64,000 nt of DNA from CBDATA01 sp965215615 (GCA_965215615.1 OZ244068.1:2604001-2668000), one strand, 5' to 3'. Positions 15,086 through 24,029 are shown, numbered from the stretch's first letter. Notes: a model not told the origin generated them from the letters alone. Translations and numbers: made by a program.

Positions 15086-16447
15086 ATGCCAAAAAACATG
15101 TGGTTCAACCGCAGGATGTTCTTGAAGGGTGCCGGCGCGACCGCGCTTACCGGTGCCGTGACCGGCGGCGCTTCGTTCGCGCGGCCGGCGGCTCCGCCCC
15201 AGGGTGGCGGCGGGATGTTCGATTTCGACACGCCGTACGACCGCTGGGATACCGACAGCAACAAGTGGGATCTCATCGGGGAAACCTACGGCCGGGACAA
15301 GCTCCAGTTCGCGATGGGCGTGGCTGACATGGACTTCAAGTGTGCTCCGGCCATCACCGAGGCGCTTCAGAAGCGGGTCGCTCACGAGAACTGGGGCTAC
15401 CTCCACATGCCGAAGGACTTCTTCCCGGCGATCCAGGACTGGAACCGGACCCGCCACGGGCTCGAAATCAACCCCGACCTGATGGCGCTCTCGGACGGTG
15501 TCCATCCGGCGCTGATCGCGGCTCTCAAGGCGCTCACCCGGCCCGGCAGCAAGATCCTGCTCACCACCTCCACCTACAGCGGTTTCTACACCGACCTGCG
15601 GGAATCCAGCACGCTGGCCGAGGAGAGCCCCCTCATCGTCGAGAACGGGGTGCATCGGTTCGACTTCGACGACATCGCGTCGCGGATTTCGCACGACACC
15701 GACGCGCTGATCCTCTGCAATCCACAGAACCCGACCGGTAACTGCTGGTCGCCGGAGGATCTGATGCGGCTGGGGCAGCTCTGTCTGGAACGGCGGGTGG
15801 TGGTACTGGCCGACGAAATCCACTGCGACTTCGTGACCAGGGGGAACAAGTACACCCCGTTCGCGACTCTGCCCGATGAGGATGTGGTGCGGAACAGCAT
15901 GACCTTCCAGTCGGCGAGCAAGACCTTCAGCCTGGCTGCCATGAAGATCGCCTGGTTCCACACGACGAACCCCGAGTTCTTCGAGAAGACCCAGGAACAG
16001 CACATGGAGCAGACCAACACCCTGGGAGTCGTCGCCACCCACGCCGCGCTCCGGGGCGGTGCCGACTGGCTCGACCAGTTGCTCGTCTATCTCGACGGCA
16101 ACCACGATTTCGTCGAGCAGTACATCCGGGAGAACATCCCGAAAATCAAGTACACCAAGGCGCAGGGCACCTACCTCGCCTGGCTGGACGTGGCCGGCCT
16201 CGCCGACGCGATCGATGCCAGGGGGAGATGGGAGAAGGCCATGGAGGAGGAACCGGATGCGGTGGTCCCGCACACTCCCGAGCGCATGATCACTCGCTGG
16301 CTCGTGGAGAACGCCGGGGTCTATACGAACTCCGGATCGAGCTACGGGCCGGGCGGCGAGAACCACATACGGATGAACCTCGGCACCTCCCGGCAGGTCA
16401 TCCGAATGGCCCTCGACAACATCGCCGAAGCCGTGAACGCCCTGTAA
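15086..16447 (+). CDS. Tat-exported PatB/MalY-like PLP C-S lyase or aminotransferase
   Basis: A 453-residue fold-type I PLP enzyme. It begins with a twin-arginine signal (NRRMFLKGAGATALTG, cleaved near SFA). The body follows the MalY/PatB (cystathionine beta-lyase-like) pattern: FAMGVADMDFKCAPAI, LSDGVHPALIAALKAL, LILCNPQNPTGNCWS, LADEIHCDFV, and SASKTFSLAAMKIAW with the Schiff-base Lys. Cytoplasmic relatives cleave C-S bonds of cystathionine/cysteine. Export of a folded, cofactor-loaded enzyme fits Tat use. AAGGAGAGG precedes the ATG. A small Tat protein and an amidase follow within 10 nt each, suggesting an operon for processing amino-acid-derived compounds outside the cytoplasm (inference). 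Confidence 0.85.
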   Translation: MPKNMWFNRRMFLKGAGATALTGAVTGGASFARPAAPPQGGGGMFDFDTPYDRWDTDSNKWDLIGETYGRDKLQFAMGVADMDFKCAPAITEALQKRVAHENWGYLHMPKDFFPAIQDWNRTRHGLEINPDLMALSDGVHPALIAALKALTRPGSKILLTTSTYSGFYTDLRESSTLAEESPLIVENGVHRFDFDDIASRISHDTDALILCNPQNPTGNCWSPEDLMRLGQLCLERRVVVLADEIHCDFVTRGNKYTPFATLPDEDVVRNSMTFQSASKTFSLAAMKIAWFHTTNPEFFEKTQEQHMEQTNTLGVVATHAALRGGADWLDQLLVYLDGNHDFVEQYIRENIPKIKYTKAQGTYLAWLDVAGLADAIDARGRWEKAMEEEPDAVVPHTPERMITRWLVENAGVYTNSGSSYGPGGENHIRMNLGTSRQVIRMALDNIAEAVNAL

Positions 16448-16455
16448 CGCTCGCG

Positions 16456-16731
16456 ATGCGCCGCCGCGAGTTCGCCGCACTGGCTGCTGCGACGACGGCA
16501 GGTGCGCTCTGGCAGCAGGCGTGCGCGGAGGTGGAGGAATCGGGTCAGGTTTCCCCTGAAACCGCCCGCACCCTGCTCGACCACCAGGGCCCTCGTGGCA
16601 TCTACGAAGACCCGGCGGAACTCGATCGCCTGCGCCGCGCCATCGCCAGCATGGTGGAAGTCCAGCGGACGCTCCGGGAGTTTCCCCTCGACCCGGACGA
16701 ACCGCCGGTGACCATCTTCCGGCGCGGCTGA
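16456..16731 (+). CDS. Small Tat-signal protein, possible lipoprotein
   Basis: A 91-residue protein. It opens MRRREFAALAAATTAGALWQQAC, a twin-arginine-type signal ending in a lipobox-like Cys, then a short charged helix-rich domain with YEDPAELDRLRRAIASMVEVQRTL. It lies between the PLP enzyme (8 nt) and the amidase (4 nt gap to GTG). Not recognised; it may be an accessory subunit or anchor for either neighbour. Confidence 0.65.
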   Translation: MRRREFAALAAATTAGALWQQACAEVEESGQVSPETARTLLDHQGPRGIYEDPAELDRLRRAIASMVEVQRTLREFPLDPDEPPVTIFRRG

Positions 16732-16735
16732 ACCG

Positions 16736-18205
16736 GTGGACGAAAACACCTTCTTCCTCACGGTCGCCGAGCTTGCGGCCGGCCTGGAGAGAGGGGATTT
16801 CACTTCGGTCGAACTCACCGAGGCGTACCTCGACCGGGCGGAGGAGCTGGACCCGCCTCCCTTCGAGCTGCCGAGCGAGCCACGCGAGGACCACGGCGGC
16901 AAGCTCGCCACCATGGTTACGATCGCCCGGGACCACGCGCTTGAGACGGCCGAACGCGCCGACCGGGAACGCGCCTCGGGAAACACGCGGAGCCTCCTCC
17001 ACGGCATCCCCTACGGAGTGAAGGATCTGCTGGATACGAGAGGCATCCGCACCACCTGGGGATCGGGGATCTTCCGCGACCGGATCCCCGAGCGCGATGC
17101 GGCCGTGGTCGAGCGGCTGGAAGCAGCCGGCGCGGTGCTGATGGCCAAGAACAGTCTCGGGGAGTTCGCCGGCGGCAACACGAGTTCGGCGCTCAACCCG
17201 TGGAAGCTCGACCGCACCAGCTTCGGCTCTTCGAGCGGGACCGTTGCGGCCGCGGTGGCGGGCCTGATGGGCTTCGGAATCGGCACCGAGACCGGCGGTT
17301 CCATCGTCTTTCCGGCTTCAGCGGTGGGTGCTTCGGGGCTTCGTCCCACCTTCGGCCGGGTGAGCCGGTTCGGCTGCATGGCGCTTTCGTGGAGCCTCGA
17401 CAAGATCGGGCCGGTGGGCCGCTCCGCCGAGGACTGCGGCCACATCCTCGAACAGATCGCGGGACCGGACCCACAGGACACTTCGACCGCCGGGGAGCCG
17501 TTCGTTTTCCGGGCCGATCCCGGTTCGATGCGGGGGCGTCGCCTCGGGGTCCATCGCGCCGAGTTCCTGCTCTCGCAGTCGGAGGCCACCCGCCTGGCAT
17601 TCGAGGAAGCGCTCGATGTCTTCGCCCGGATGGGCATCGAAGTCGAGGACATCGAGTTGCCGCTCTTCCCCACCGGGGCACTTTTCACGACCATCGTGAC
17701 CGTCGAGAGTGGGACCAACTTCAAGTCGCTCTTCGATGACGGCAGCGCCGCGCGGATGTTCTCGTTCAACGAGGACCGGCGCGCCGGCTGGATGGCGGGG
17801 CGGATGCTGCCCGCCGCCGATTACCTGACCGCCCAGCGCATCCGAAACCAGCTCGTGAGAGAGGCAGATGCGATCCTCTCGCGCTACGACGCGGTGATCG
17901 CGCCCACCTGGCCGAACGGCGCGGCGCTCCGGGAAGTCCGGGACGGCTGGCCGATCCCGGCCCGCAACGAATGGGAGCCGCCGGGCGAAGTGAGCGAAAG
18001 CACGCCGCGCCTCAACTACATCGCGAACCTCGTCGGCCACCCCGGACTCGCGATCCCCTGCGGCTTCGACGAGGACGGCCTCCCGCTCTCGCTCCAGATC
18101 GTCGGCTCGCCCATGGACGACCAGGCGGTGCTGGACTTCGGGATGGCCTTCCAGCGCGAGACCGACTGGCACCGGCGGCGGCCGCCGTATCCGTGGCGGG
18201 CGTAG
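16736..18205 (+). CDS. Amidase signature family hydrolase
   Basis: A 489-residue protein starting at GTG. The amidase-signature triad is visible: Lys in HGIPYGVKDLL, cis-Ser in the loop FGSSSGTVAAAVAG, and the nucleophile Ser in GTETGGSIVFPAS. The family hydrolyses amide bonds (GatA-like, aryl- or peptide amidases); it lacks a GatBC context, so tRNA amidation is unlikely. There is no signal peptide, unlike its two operon partners, so it would be cytoplasmic unless carried by a partner. Substrate unknown. The C terminus ends HRRRPPYPWRA as is common in the family. Confidence 0.85.
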   Translation: MDENTFFLTVAELAAGLERGDFTSVELTEAYLDRAEELDPPPFELPSEPREDHGGKLATMVTIARDHALETAERADRERASGNTRSLLHGIPYGVKDLLDTRGIRTTWGSGIFRDRIPERDAAVVERLEAAGAVLMAKNSLGEFAGGNTSSALNPWKLDRTSFGSSSGTVAAAVAGLMGFGIGTETGGSIVFPASAVGASGLRPTFGRVSRFGCMALSWSLDKIGPVGRSAEDCGHILEQIAGPDPQDTSTAGEPFVFRADPGSMRGRRLGVHRAEFLLSQSEATRLAFEEALDVFARMGIEVEDIELPLFPTGALFTTIVTVESGTNFKSLFDDGSAARMFSFNEDRRAGWMAGRMLPAADYLTAQRIRNQLVREADAILSRYDAVIAPTWPNGAALREVRDGWPIPARNEWEPPGEVSESTPRLNYIANLVGHPGLAIPCGFDEDGLPLSLQIVGSPMDDQAVLDFGMAFQRETDWHRRRPPYPWRA

Positions 18206-18246
18206 GCCTCGCTCACGACCGCCAGATCATCGGGGGGCGCACCCGA

Positions 18247-18530
18247 TCAACTGCCTGAGAACTTTTTTGCCAGCTTCTCGAGTGATCCCGTAGGCAACGC
18301 GATCCAACCTTCCCGCTCAGCGGCATCTTCCATGCCGTCCGGAATCGGCTCGACGAGTTTCTCGTCCACCATGAGCGCAACCAATGCGGAGGCAAGCGCA
18401 TCCACGACATGGTCGCTCCTGAGAGCCTGTCTTTTGAGATCCCGTGCCTCGGTGCGATTCAACAGATCGCCTGCCACATCCGCGCACACTTCAGCGTCCT
18501 TTTTATAGCTTCTGCCGTTGCGGTTGGTCT
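18247..18530 (-). pseudogene. DUF429 protein, C-terminal fragment
   Basis: The minus-strand frame running into the truncated IS reads GIKTNRNGRSYKKDAEV..., then ALRSDHVVDALASALVALMVDE, a DUF429 C-terminal block, and ends KKFSGS. It has no start of its own: upstream it joins the interrupted IS3-type orfB near 18530. The matching N-terminal piece lies at 19161-19427. The middle of the protein is missing, so the gene is dead. DUF429 is an RNase H-fold family of unknown nuclease function. Confidence 0.7.
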
Positions 18531-18800
18531 TGATGCCCCATCGTCCGCATCAGCCGTTGGATCCTCTTCCGGTTCACCCGCAGCCCCGCCCACTCCAGCT
18601 CATCCTGAATCCGACGGCTCCCCAGGAACGGACGCTCGATGTGGATCGCATCGATCTTCCGCATCATGTCGAGATCCTCTCCGGGTACCGGTGTCGGCCG
18701 GTAATAGAACGAGGAGCGCGGCACTTCCAGCAGGCGGCACTGGTGCGCTACCGACAACGGTCCCCCGGAAATCACTTGCGCTCGGCGCTCCCTCAACGAG
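18503..18800 (-). pseudogene. IS3-family orfB, truncated
   Basis: The frame encodes only the N-terminal part of an IS3 transposase B: VISGGPLSVAHQCRLLEV, SSFYYRPTP, then HIERPFLGSRRIQDELEWAGL and RIQRLMRTMG. The rve/DDE integrase core that should follow (about 190 residues) is absent, because the sequence jumps into DUF429 coding sequence. Normally made by -1 frameshifting from orfA. Non-functional. Confidence 0.75.
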
Positions 18801-19160
18801 CGGGACCGAGCGCTTTGGCTAAAAAATCCCGCTCCATCGTCAGCTCCCCGATCTTCTCCCGCAGGCGCGCGGGGTCGTCCTGAGGCGCAGGTGCCGCTGG
18901 ACGCCGCGGACTGGCAAAGCTCGCCGTCGCGGCCTCCAGGAACCGCTTCTTCCAGTCCACGACCTGAGCCGGATGAACGTCGAAACGCTGCGACAACTCC
19001 GCAAGCGTTCCCTCCTGACGTACCGCCGCCAGCGCTACCTTCATCTTGAATGCCGGCGAGTGGTTCCGCCGAAGCCTTCTGGACATGTCTGCCTCCTTGC
19101 GAGCCCGAATTGTTCGTTATCCGGACCGGGAAAACTGTCCAAAGGATGGGGTCCACCTCA
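18531..19160 (-). mobile_element. Truncated IS3-family element inside a DUF429 gene
   Basis: It contains orfA and the first third of orfB. The left end is probably near 19160, where the interrupted DUF429 frame stops and sequence reading TGAGGTGGACCCC (minus strand) begins. The right end and DDE core were lost together with the middle of the host gene. Immobile remnant. Confidence 0.7.
18793..19086 (-). CDS. IS3-family transposase orfA (helix-turn-helix)
   Basis: A 97-residue protein: RRNHSPAFKMKVALAAVRQE, then LAELSQRFDVHPAQVVDWKKRFL (HTH_Tnp_1) and a leucine-zipper-like end with ELTMERDFLAKAL. All are standard IS3 OrfA features. GGAGGCAGAC precedes the ATG. It is intact itself but its partner is truncated, so it is functionally orphaned. 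Confidence 0.8.
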   Translation of the reverse strand: MSRRLRRNHSPAFKMKVALAAVRQEGTLAELSQRFDVHPAQVVDWKKRFLEAATASFASPRRPAAPAPQDDPARLREKIGELTMERDFLAKALGPAR

Positions 19161-19427
19161 CGAGTCTTGTTTGAGCCCGATGTACGTCATGAGCGCGTCA
19201 ACGAACGCGCTTGGCCAGTCGAAGGGCGCGTCAATCGCGATCCGCCGGACACCCTCCTCCGCGAATTTCTGCAACAGGGCATCATCGGTCCATTTTTCAT
19301 GCCCGGCGGGTAGCGAAGGGATCGCTGCAGAAATTTTGCCGTTCTTCACGTGGATCACGCAGACCCCTGTGGCCTTCGGTTGGGCGGCGAGGTCCACACC
19401 GATGATTTTGTAGTCAGATTCGCTCAT
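19161..19427 (-). pseudogene. DUF429 protein, N-terminal fragment
   Basis: It starts MSESDYKIIGVDLAAQPKAT, the DUF429 N-terminal strand-turn with the conserved Asp. It continues to RRIAIDAPFDWPSAFVDALM and breaks at GLKQ where the IS begins (the IS adds DS then stop). About 89 codons survive of a normal ~230-250. The remainder is the fragment at 18247-18530. Confidence 0.75.
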
Positions 19428-19510
19428 GCGGCGGATCCCAGCATGCCGAGGCGCATCGATCAAGAGCGCCGGGGAGTTGGCCCCGCAGCAACCGGGGTCG
19501 CCGGTAATTC

Positions 19511-20488
19511 CTACCGACGGAGCCGGATGAGGAAGTCGGTCGCGGACTCGGCGTTCTCGGCGGCGTCGGTGACGGCGGCAGCGTCGGCCAGTCGATCCGG
19601 GGGCAAGTGAGCCAGATCGGCAGGGAAGTCCGGCGGAATCTGGATACCTCGCCGTCGCAGGAGAGTCTCCGCAATCGTGGCGTGCGCCTCGGCGAGTCCC
19701 TGGGCGCGGCCCTCGGCAACTCCCCGTTCGCGGCTCGTCCGATCCACCTGGGCGAGCAGCGGGTCGTCGCGCCACGTGGTCCCCTCTCGCTCGCCGAGCA
19801 CCCGGCCCACCCGCCACAGAATTTCGGTGGTCGTCTCGCTCATCCTTCGCTCGCCGAGCGCCCGGTGGATTTCATCGGCACGCCAGCCCGGAAACGCCTG
19901 ACTCTCGGCCGACTCCCGGTATGCGTCACCTTCGAGCCGATGGATGAGCAACCCGGGCCGCCGGCTCCGTGGACGCCGCGCCGTGCCTTCCTCCGGAACC
20001 TCCACCCAGACTTCGGGGAGACCCCAGGCGGCATACTCGAGCAGCTTGCCACGCCGCACGTCCGTCGTGTGGTCCACCTCCAGCATCACATCCGGGAGCG
20101 GGTCTTCCCCGACGATCACCCGGCCGTGCGGCAGGTTTGCCCGGTCCGGATGCAGATACACGATCTGATCCGCCTGCATGATGGCACCGAGCGTTCCGTC
20201 TTCCCGCCGGAACCACAGATCGGTCGCCCCGAGGCAGCGTGCGTCCGAACCCCGCGCCAAACAGATCTGCCGGACCAACGCCGCGAGCCGGGCCGCTGGT
20301 CCCTCATGGTACGCGGTGGTCGGTTCCCGGACCACCCACGCCGTTTCCGTCGCGGCGTGCCAGTACTCCACCCTCCGCCCCTCCCATCCCGGACCCAGAA
20401 TCTCGGCTCCGGTCGCGGGAACGGGATCGCAACCCACGAAGTCCAGCGCGGCCACCGAGTCCCGGTCAACAAGCGCTGCTCGTCGCAT
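19511..20488 (-). CDS. Uma2-family (DUF820) putative endonuclease-fold protein
   Basis: A 325-residue protein. The Uma2 core shows VYLHPDRANL, then PDVMLEVDHTTDVRRGKLLEYAAWGLPEVWVEVP, the PD-(D/E)XK-like signature. A C-terminal extension with GVAEGRAQGLAEAHATIAETLLRRRGI resembles that of related proteins. Biochemical role unknown; the fold suggests a nuclease and these genes occur in multiple copies in accessory DNA. Start 20488 (MRRAALVDRDS) is chosen over a longer frame to 20590 because the extension is low-complexity. Confidence 0.75.
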   Translation of the reverse strand: MRRAALVDRDSVAALDFVGCDPVPATGAEILGPGWEGRRVEYWHAATETAWVVREPTTAYHEGPAARLAALVRQICLARGSDARCLGATDLWFRREDGTLGAIMQADQIVYLHPDRANLPHGRVIVGEDPLPDVMLEVDHTTDVRRGKLLEYAAWGLPEVWVEVPEEGTARRPRSRRPGLLIHRLEGDAYRESAESQAFPGWRADEIHRALGERRMSETTTEILWRVGRVLGEREGTTWRDDPLLAQVDRTSRERGVAEGRAQGLAEAHATIAETLLRRRGIQIPPDFPADLAHLPPDRLADAAAVTDAAENAESATDFLIRLRR

Positions 20489-20542
20489 CGCCAGGATCGT
20501 AGCCCACGATCGCCCGGTGGTCCGCGCTGAAACACGATCGCT

Positions 20543-20565
20543 CGGAATTGGCCGGAATGGGACGG
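20543..20565 (+). repeat. Near-identical 23-nt direct repeat, copy 1
   Basis: This copy contains GCCGGAATGGGACGG (20551-20565) and matches 24007-24029 at all but two positions over 23 bases, same orientation. It lies just upstream of the Uma2 gene start. The two copies bracket the DUF2075 and AAA_14 genes. Confidence 0.5.
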
Positions 20566-20647
20566 GGCGGATGCTGCTCGCCCTTGTCAATGAGCTTCGA
20601 AAATGTCCCCCTTTCTGGGGCGACCAGAGGAGGTGTGGTGGGCGTAG

Positions 20648-22546
20648 TCAGCCGGATTTCAGTTCGCGGAAACCGCACGCCACGAGATAGCGGCAGGTCT
20701 CATCGAGGCAGTCCATCTCCGGGAGGAAGACGACGTGGGCATCCCGGCCTCTCGTGAGGAGGACGCGGTACGCGTTGGCGCGCAATTGCCACGGATCCTT
20801 CGGGGCCGGTGGCCGGTAGTTTCGCGCCCGCTCGTTGGACCATGCGCCGCCGCTCAGGATGAAGTCCGTCCCCCAGGCGAGTAGCACCGCATCCAGCTCG
20901 AGCCCCTGCGCCCCGAACTCGGTGACGCAGTCCACGAGCCGCCGGCAGGACTTGCCACCGGGGTCATGCTCGTCTTCGTTGTACCAGGGGCCATATCGAA
21001 CCCTCTTGGTGGCCTGAAAACCGTTCGGCACACCAAACCCAGGTTCGAGATCCCGGTCGCGGCTCGAAGCAACGAGGCCGTAGCGGGCTCGCGGGTCCGA
21101 TCCATAACGCTCCCAGAGGTACGCCTTCGCGGTGTCGAGGCACCGGGTGATACGCAGGTCATGCCCTTCCCGTTCGAGGCGCTCCGCCACGGGTCGCATG
21201 ACCTCCGGACTCGCGGGTTTCGGCCGGAGGAGATGCGCCACGAATCCGTGGAGCTCCGTTGCGAGGTGCGAGCGGACGGTCTGTTCGAGGCTGAGGGTTG
21301 GCTCGACCCGAAAACGAAGTCCGGAAAATGACTTCGCGAGCTCTGGCGGTCCGTGGATCTGCCAGGAAGCGGGCCCGGCACCGGCCTTGAGTGCCCGCAT
21401 CCAGAGCCCCATCCCTCCTTCCTCGCCGGTGTGGATTTCCTGACCGCTGCCGATGAGCCCGACTACGACCGCCCAGTCTTGACGACGCTCCGCGAAGTCC
21501 ACGAAGAGTTCCGGTTCCGATCGCGCCCCGGGGTCGCGATGTACCTCTCGGACACGGGCCTCGTCGTGGGCGCGCTGGGCTTCGTCGAAGATGAGGACGT
21601 TCTCGGTCGGAACCAGCGCCGGCCGCCTCTTGTAGCGGTTCACATACGCCTTCACCGGGCGGACGAAGGCCTTGCTTTCCAGCACATGCTGCAGAACATC
21701 CACGAGGGGGCCGTTGCCGGAAAGGAAAACGGCGGCGGGAGTGTCCGCGCTTTCTCCCTCCGGATGCAGCTCGGGAGCGTGAGCCACCCGCAACCCGACG
21801 AGCGTCTTCCCCGCACCGGGAACGCCGGTCAGCAGGATCAGCCTTCTGGTTCGCGTCTCCCGCGCTTCGCGGATGATCCGTAATGCGGTATCCACGGCGT
21901 CGTCCGTGTTCGCGATGGATCGCCAGAGCTGCGGTGGCTTCCTCTCGAAGAACAGTTTCCGCGCCGCTACCACGAGCGACGGCAGTGGCTTGTACGCCTC
22001 GGCGGCGAGAAAATCATCGGGAGGAATCGCATCTCCTTCCTGCCCGTCGAACTCCTGGATCAGTCCGTCCAGCCGCGCCGGGGGACAGACGTGCACCCCG
22101 CGTTCGACCCGCGCCCATCCCGTCATGCGCGTCGGCACGACGACCGGGCGGACGTTCCGATGGTGGCAACTCCGGTGGTAATTCCTGAGATCTCTCGCGT
22201 ATGCGTGGGCCTGGTCTATCGAAGCATCCGTAGCTTCCGCTTCGCCCTTGAGCTCGAGGACGACGACGGCACCGCGAATCAGCAGGACGGCATCCGGACG
22301 CCGAAACTCCATCGGCAACTGATATTCGAGGACGGCGGTACACCCCTCGGCCGACTCGTCCGCGTCGAGCGATTCCCGCACCTCTCGCTGAAGGAGCGGG
22401 ACGTTGATCTGCCACGAACGCACCTCGGAGGAACCGGAACGCGGATAGCTGGCTCGCAGCGCATCGAGAATCCGCGACTTCCCCGTTCCGGTGAAGTCGC
22501 GGAACGAACTGTCCCAACCGCGTAGCGCCTGCTCCGGGTTGCTCAT
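20648..22546 (-). CDS. DUF2075 helicase-like protein with N-terminal nuclease-like domain
   Basis: A 632-residue protein. The N-terminal third has a possible PD-(D/E)XK core: RRPDAVLLIRGAVVVLELKGEAEAT (Asp, Glu-x-Lys). A superfamily 1-like NTPase (DUF2075) follows: Walker A LTGVPGAGKTLVGLRV, Walker B NVLIFDEAQRAHDE, GLIGSGQEIHTGEEGG (motif III-like) and YRVLLTRGRDAHVVF near the end (motif VI-like). The family is found in defence islands and beside Schlafen-type genes. All motor motifs seem intact. The ATG at 22546 gives MSNPEQALRGWDSSF. Predicted cytoplasmic nucleic-acid processing enzyme; anti-phage role is an inference. Confidence 0.8.
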   Translation of the reverse strand: MSNPEQALRGWDSSFRDFTGTGKSRILDALRASYPRSGSSEVRSWQINVPLLQREVRESLDADESAEGCTAVLEYQLPMEFRRPDAVLLIRGAVVVLELKGEAEATDASIDQAHAYARDLRNYHRSCHHRNVRPVVVPTRMTGWARVERGVHVCPPARLDGLIQEFDGQEGDAIPPDDFLAAEAYKPLPSLVVAARKLFFERKPPQLWRSIANTDDAVDTALRIIREARETRTRRLILLTGVPGAGKTLVGLRVAHAPELHPEGESADTPAAVFLSGNGPLVDVLQHVLESKAFVRPVKAYVNRYKRRPALVPTENVLIFDEAQRAHDEARVREVHRDPGARSEPELFVDFAERRQDWAVVVGLIGSGQEIHTGEEGGMGLWMRALKAGAGPASWQIHGPPELAKSFSGLRFRVEPTLSLEQTVRSHLATELHGFVAHLLRPKPASPEVMRPVAERLEREGHDLRITRCLDTAKAYLWERYGSDPRARYGLVASSRDRDLEPGFGVPNGFQATKRVRYGPWYNEDEHDPGGKSCRRLVDCVTEFGAQGLELDAVLLAWGTDFILSGGAWSNERARNYRPPAPKDPWQLRANAYRVLLTRGRDAHVVFLPEMDCLDETCRYLVACGFRELKSG

Positions 22547-22723
22547 TTCGACACCTGCTCTCGCCTGGGGATCGATGATACGCGAACTACGGACTGGCAG
22601 GACCGGCGCATCCCTTGACGGGAGGCGGCTCTTTTTCTGCCGCTACAATGTGTCCGTTTCTGCCGTTATCTTGGTGCTGAATCTGCCTTCAGATACAACA
22701 GATGCCAACCCAGTGATATCCCC

Positions 22724-23975
22724 GTGACCTATCGCCCCAGGATCGTGGACCGGGAGCTTGCCGAATGCCTCGCGGCCAGCGGAGCGGTCGTGATCGAAGG
22801 GCCCCGGGCCTGCGGGAAGACGACGACGGCCCGACAGGCCGCCGCGAGCGAAGCGCGGCTGGACGTGGACGAAGCGGCGCGCAATCTTGCCCGCATCGAG
22901 CCCCCCCCACATCCTTCGAGGCGACACCCCGCGACTCCTTGACGAATGGCAACTGGTACCGGCGGTCTGGAACCACGTGCGGAGGGCGGTGGACGGCCGA
23001 CGGCGTCCAGGCCAGTTCATCCTGACCGGATCCGCTTCCCCTGCCGACGACGCGACCCGACACTCGGGAGCCGGACGGTTCAGCCGGATCCGCATGCGCC
23101 CTCTGTCGCTGTTCGAATCGGGACGCTCATCCGGTGAGATCTCGCTGGCGAGCCTCCTCGACGGACATCGCGCCGTGGCAGGCAAAACGGTGATCGCTCT
23201 CGATACTTTGTCGGAATGGATCGCCGTTGGCGGATGGCCGGGCAACCTGGAAAAAAGCACTCCGCGCGCCTTGCGGGCAAATCGGGATCATCTCGACGAG
23301 ATCCGGCGGCTGGACATCACGAACGGAGACGGCAAGCGGCGTGACCCCACGAGGGTGGGCCTGCTTCTCCGGTCTCTCGCCCGCAACGTCGCGACACCCG
23401 TCGCCGCCGCAACCCTCGCCGCCGACACCGGCGAAGGCGTATCCGCCATCAAGGAACACACGGTCGCCGAGTACCTGAATGCGCTGGAGCGGATCATGAT
23501 CCTGGAGAACCAGCCGGCGTGGCCCACCCATCTCCGGTCCCGATCCGTGCTGCGGAGCAAACCGGTCCGGCATCTTGCGGACCCCTCCCTGGCGGTGGCG
23601 GCGGTTCGGGCGACCCCCGACCGGCTCCTCCGGGAGCCCGAGTTCCTGAGTCTGCTCTTCGAATCGCTGGTGGTGCGCGACCTGCGCATCTACGCCCAGG
23701 CAACCGACGCCGAAGTTTTTCACTACCGGGAAAAGGGTGGCCTCGAAGTGGATGCCATCGTCGAGGCGAGGGCTGGCCACTGGGCCGCGTTCGAAATCAA
23801 GCTGGGGGAGGCCAGAGTGGACGAGGCCGCCCGCAACCTGCTCGCGCTGGCGCGGCGAGTGGATACCGAGCGCATGGGTGAGCCGCGAGCGCTCGGAGTG
23901 ATCGTGAGCAGCGGCTACGGCTACACCCGCGAAGACGGGGTACAAGTGATTCCCATCGGAGCGCTGGGGCCATAG
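22724..23975 (+). pseudogene. AAA_14/DUF4143 ATPase with a one-base frameshift in a C8 tract
   Basis: The first frame (GTG 22724, RIVDRELAECLAASGAVVIEGPRACGKTTTA) holds the Walker A of AAA_14. The second frame (to 23975) holds RGDTPRLLDEWQLVPAVWNHV, then FILTGSAS, and the C-terminal DUF4143 nuclease-like domain (FHYREKGGLEVDAIVE, WAAFEIKLGEARVD). They are joined by eight consecutive C bases at 22901-22908. Seven C bases would give a continuous frame, IEPPHILRGDTPRLL. Either a fresh pseudogene, a slippage-controlled gene, or a sequencing/assembly error in a homopolymer. This family is a common small accessory ATPase of unknown function. Confidence 0.75.
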
Positions 23976-23977
23976 GG

Positions 23978-24002
23978 CGTTCCCATGGGCTTTTCGGAAC
24001 GC
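23978..24002 (+). terminator. Possible hairpin after the AAA_14 gene
   Basis: Arms GCGTTCC (23978-23984) and GGAACGC (23996-24002) are perfect complements with an 11-base loop that includes TTTT. The hairpin starts three bases after the stop codon. No T tract follows the stem, so it is only a weak terminator candidate. Confidence 0.3.
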
Positions 24003-24006
24003 TGCG

Positions 24007-24029
24007 CGGAATCAGCCGGAATGGGACGG
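24007..24029 (+). repeat. Near-identical 23-nt direct repeat, copy 2
   Basis: Partner of 20543-20565; GCCGGAATGGGACGG lies at 24015-24029. It sits at the degraded junction between the AAA_14 gene and the AlbA pseudogene. Confidence 0.5.
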
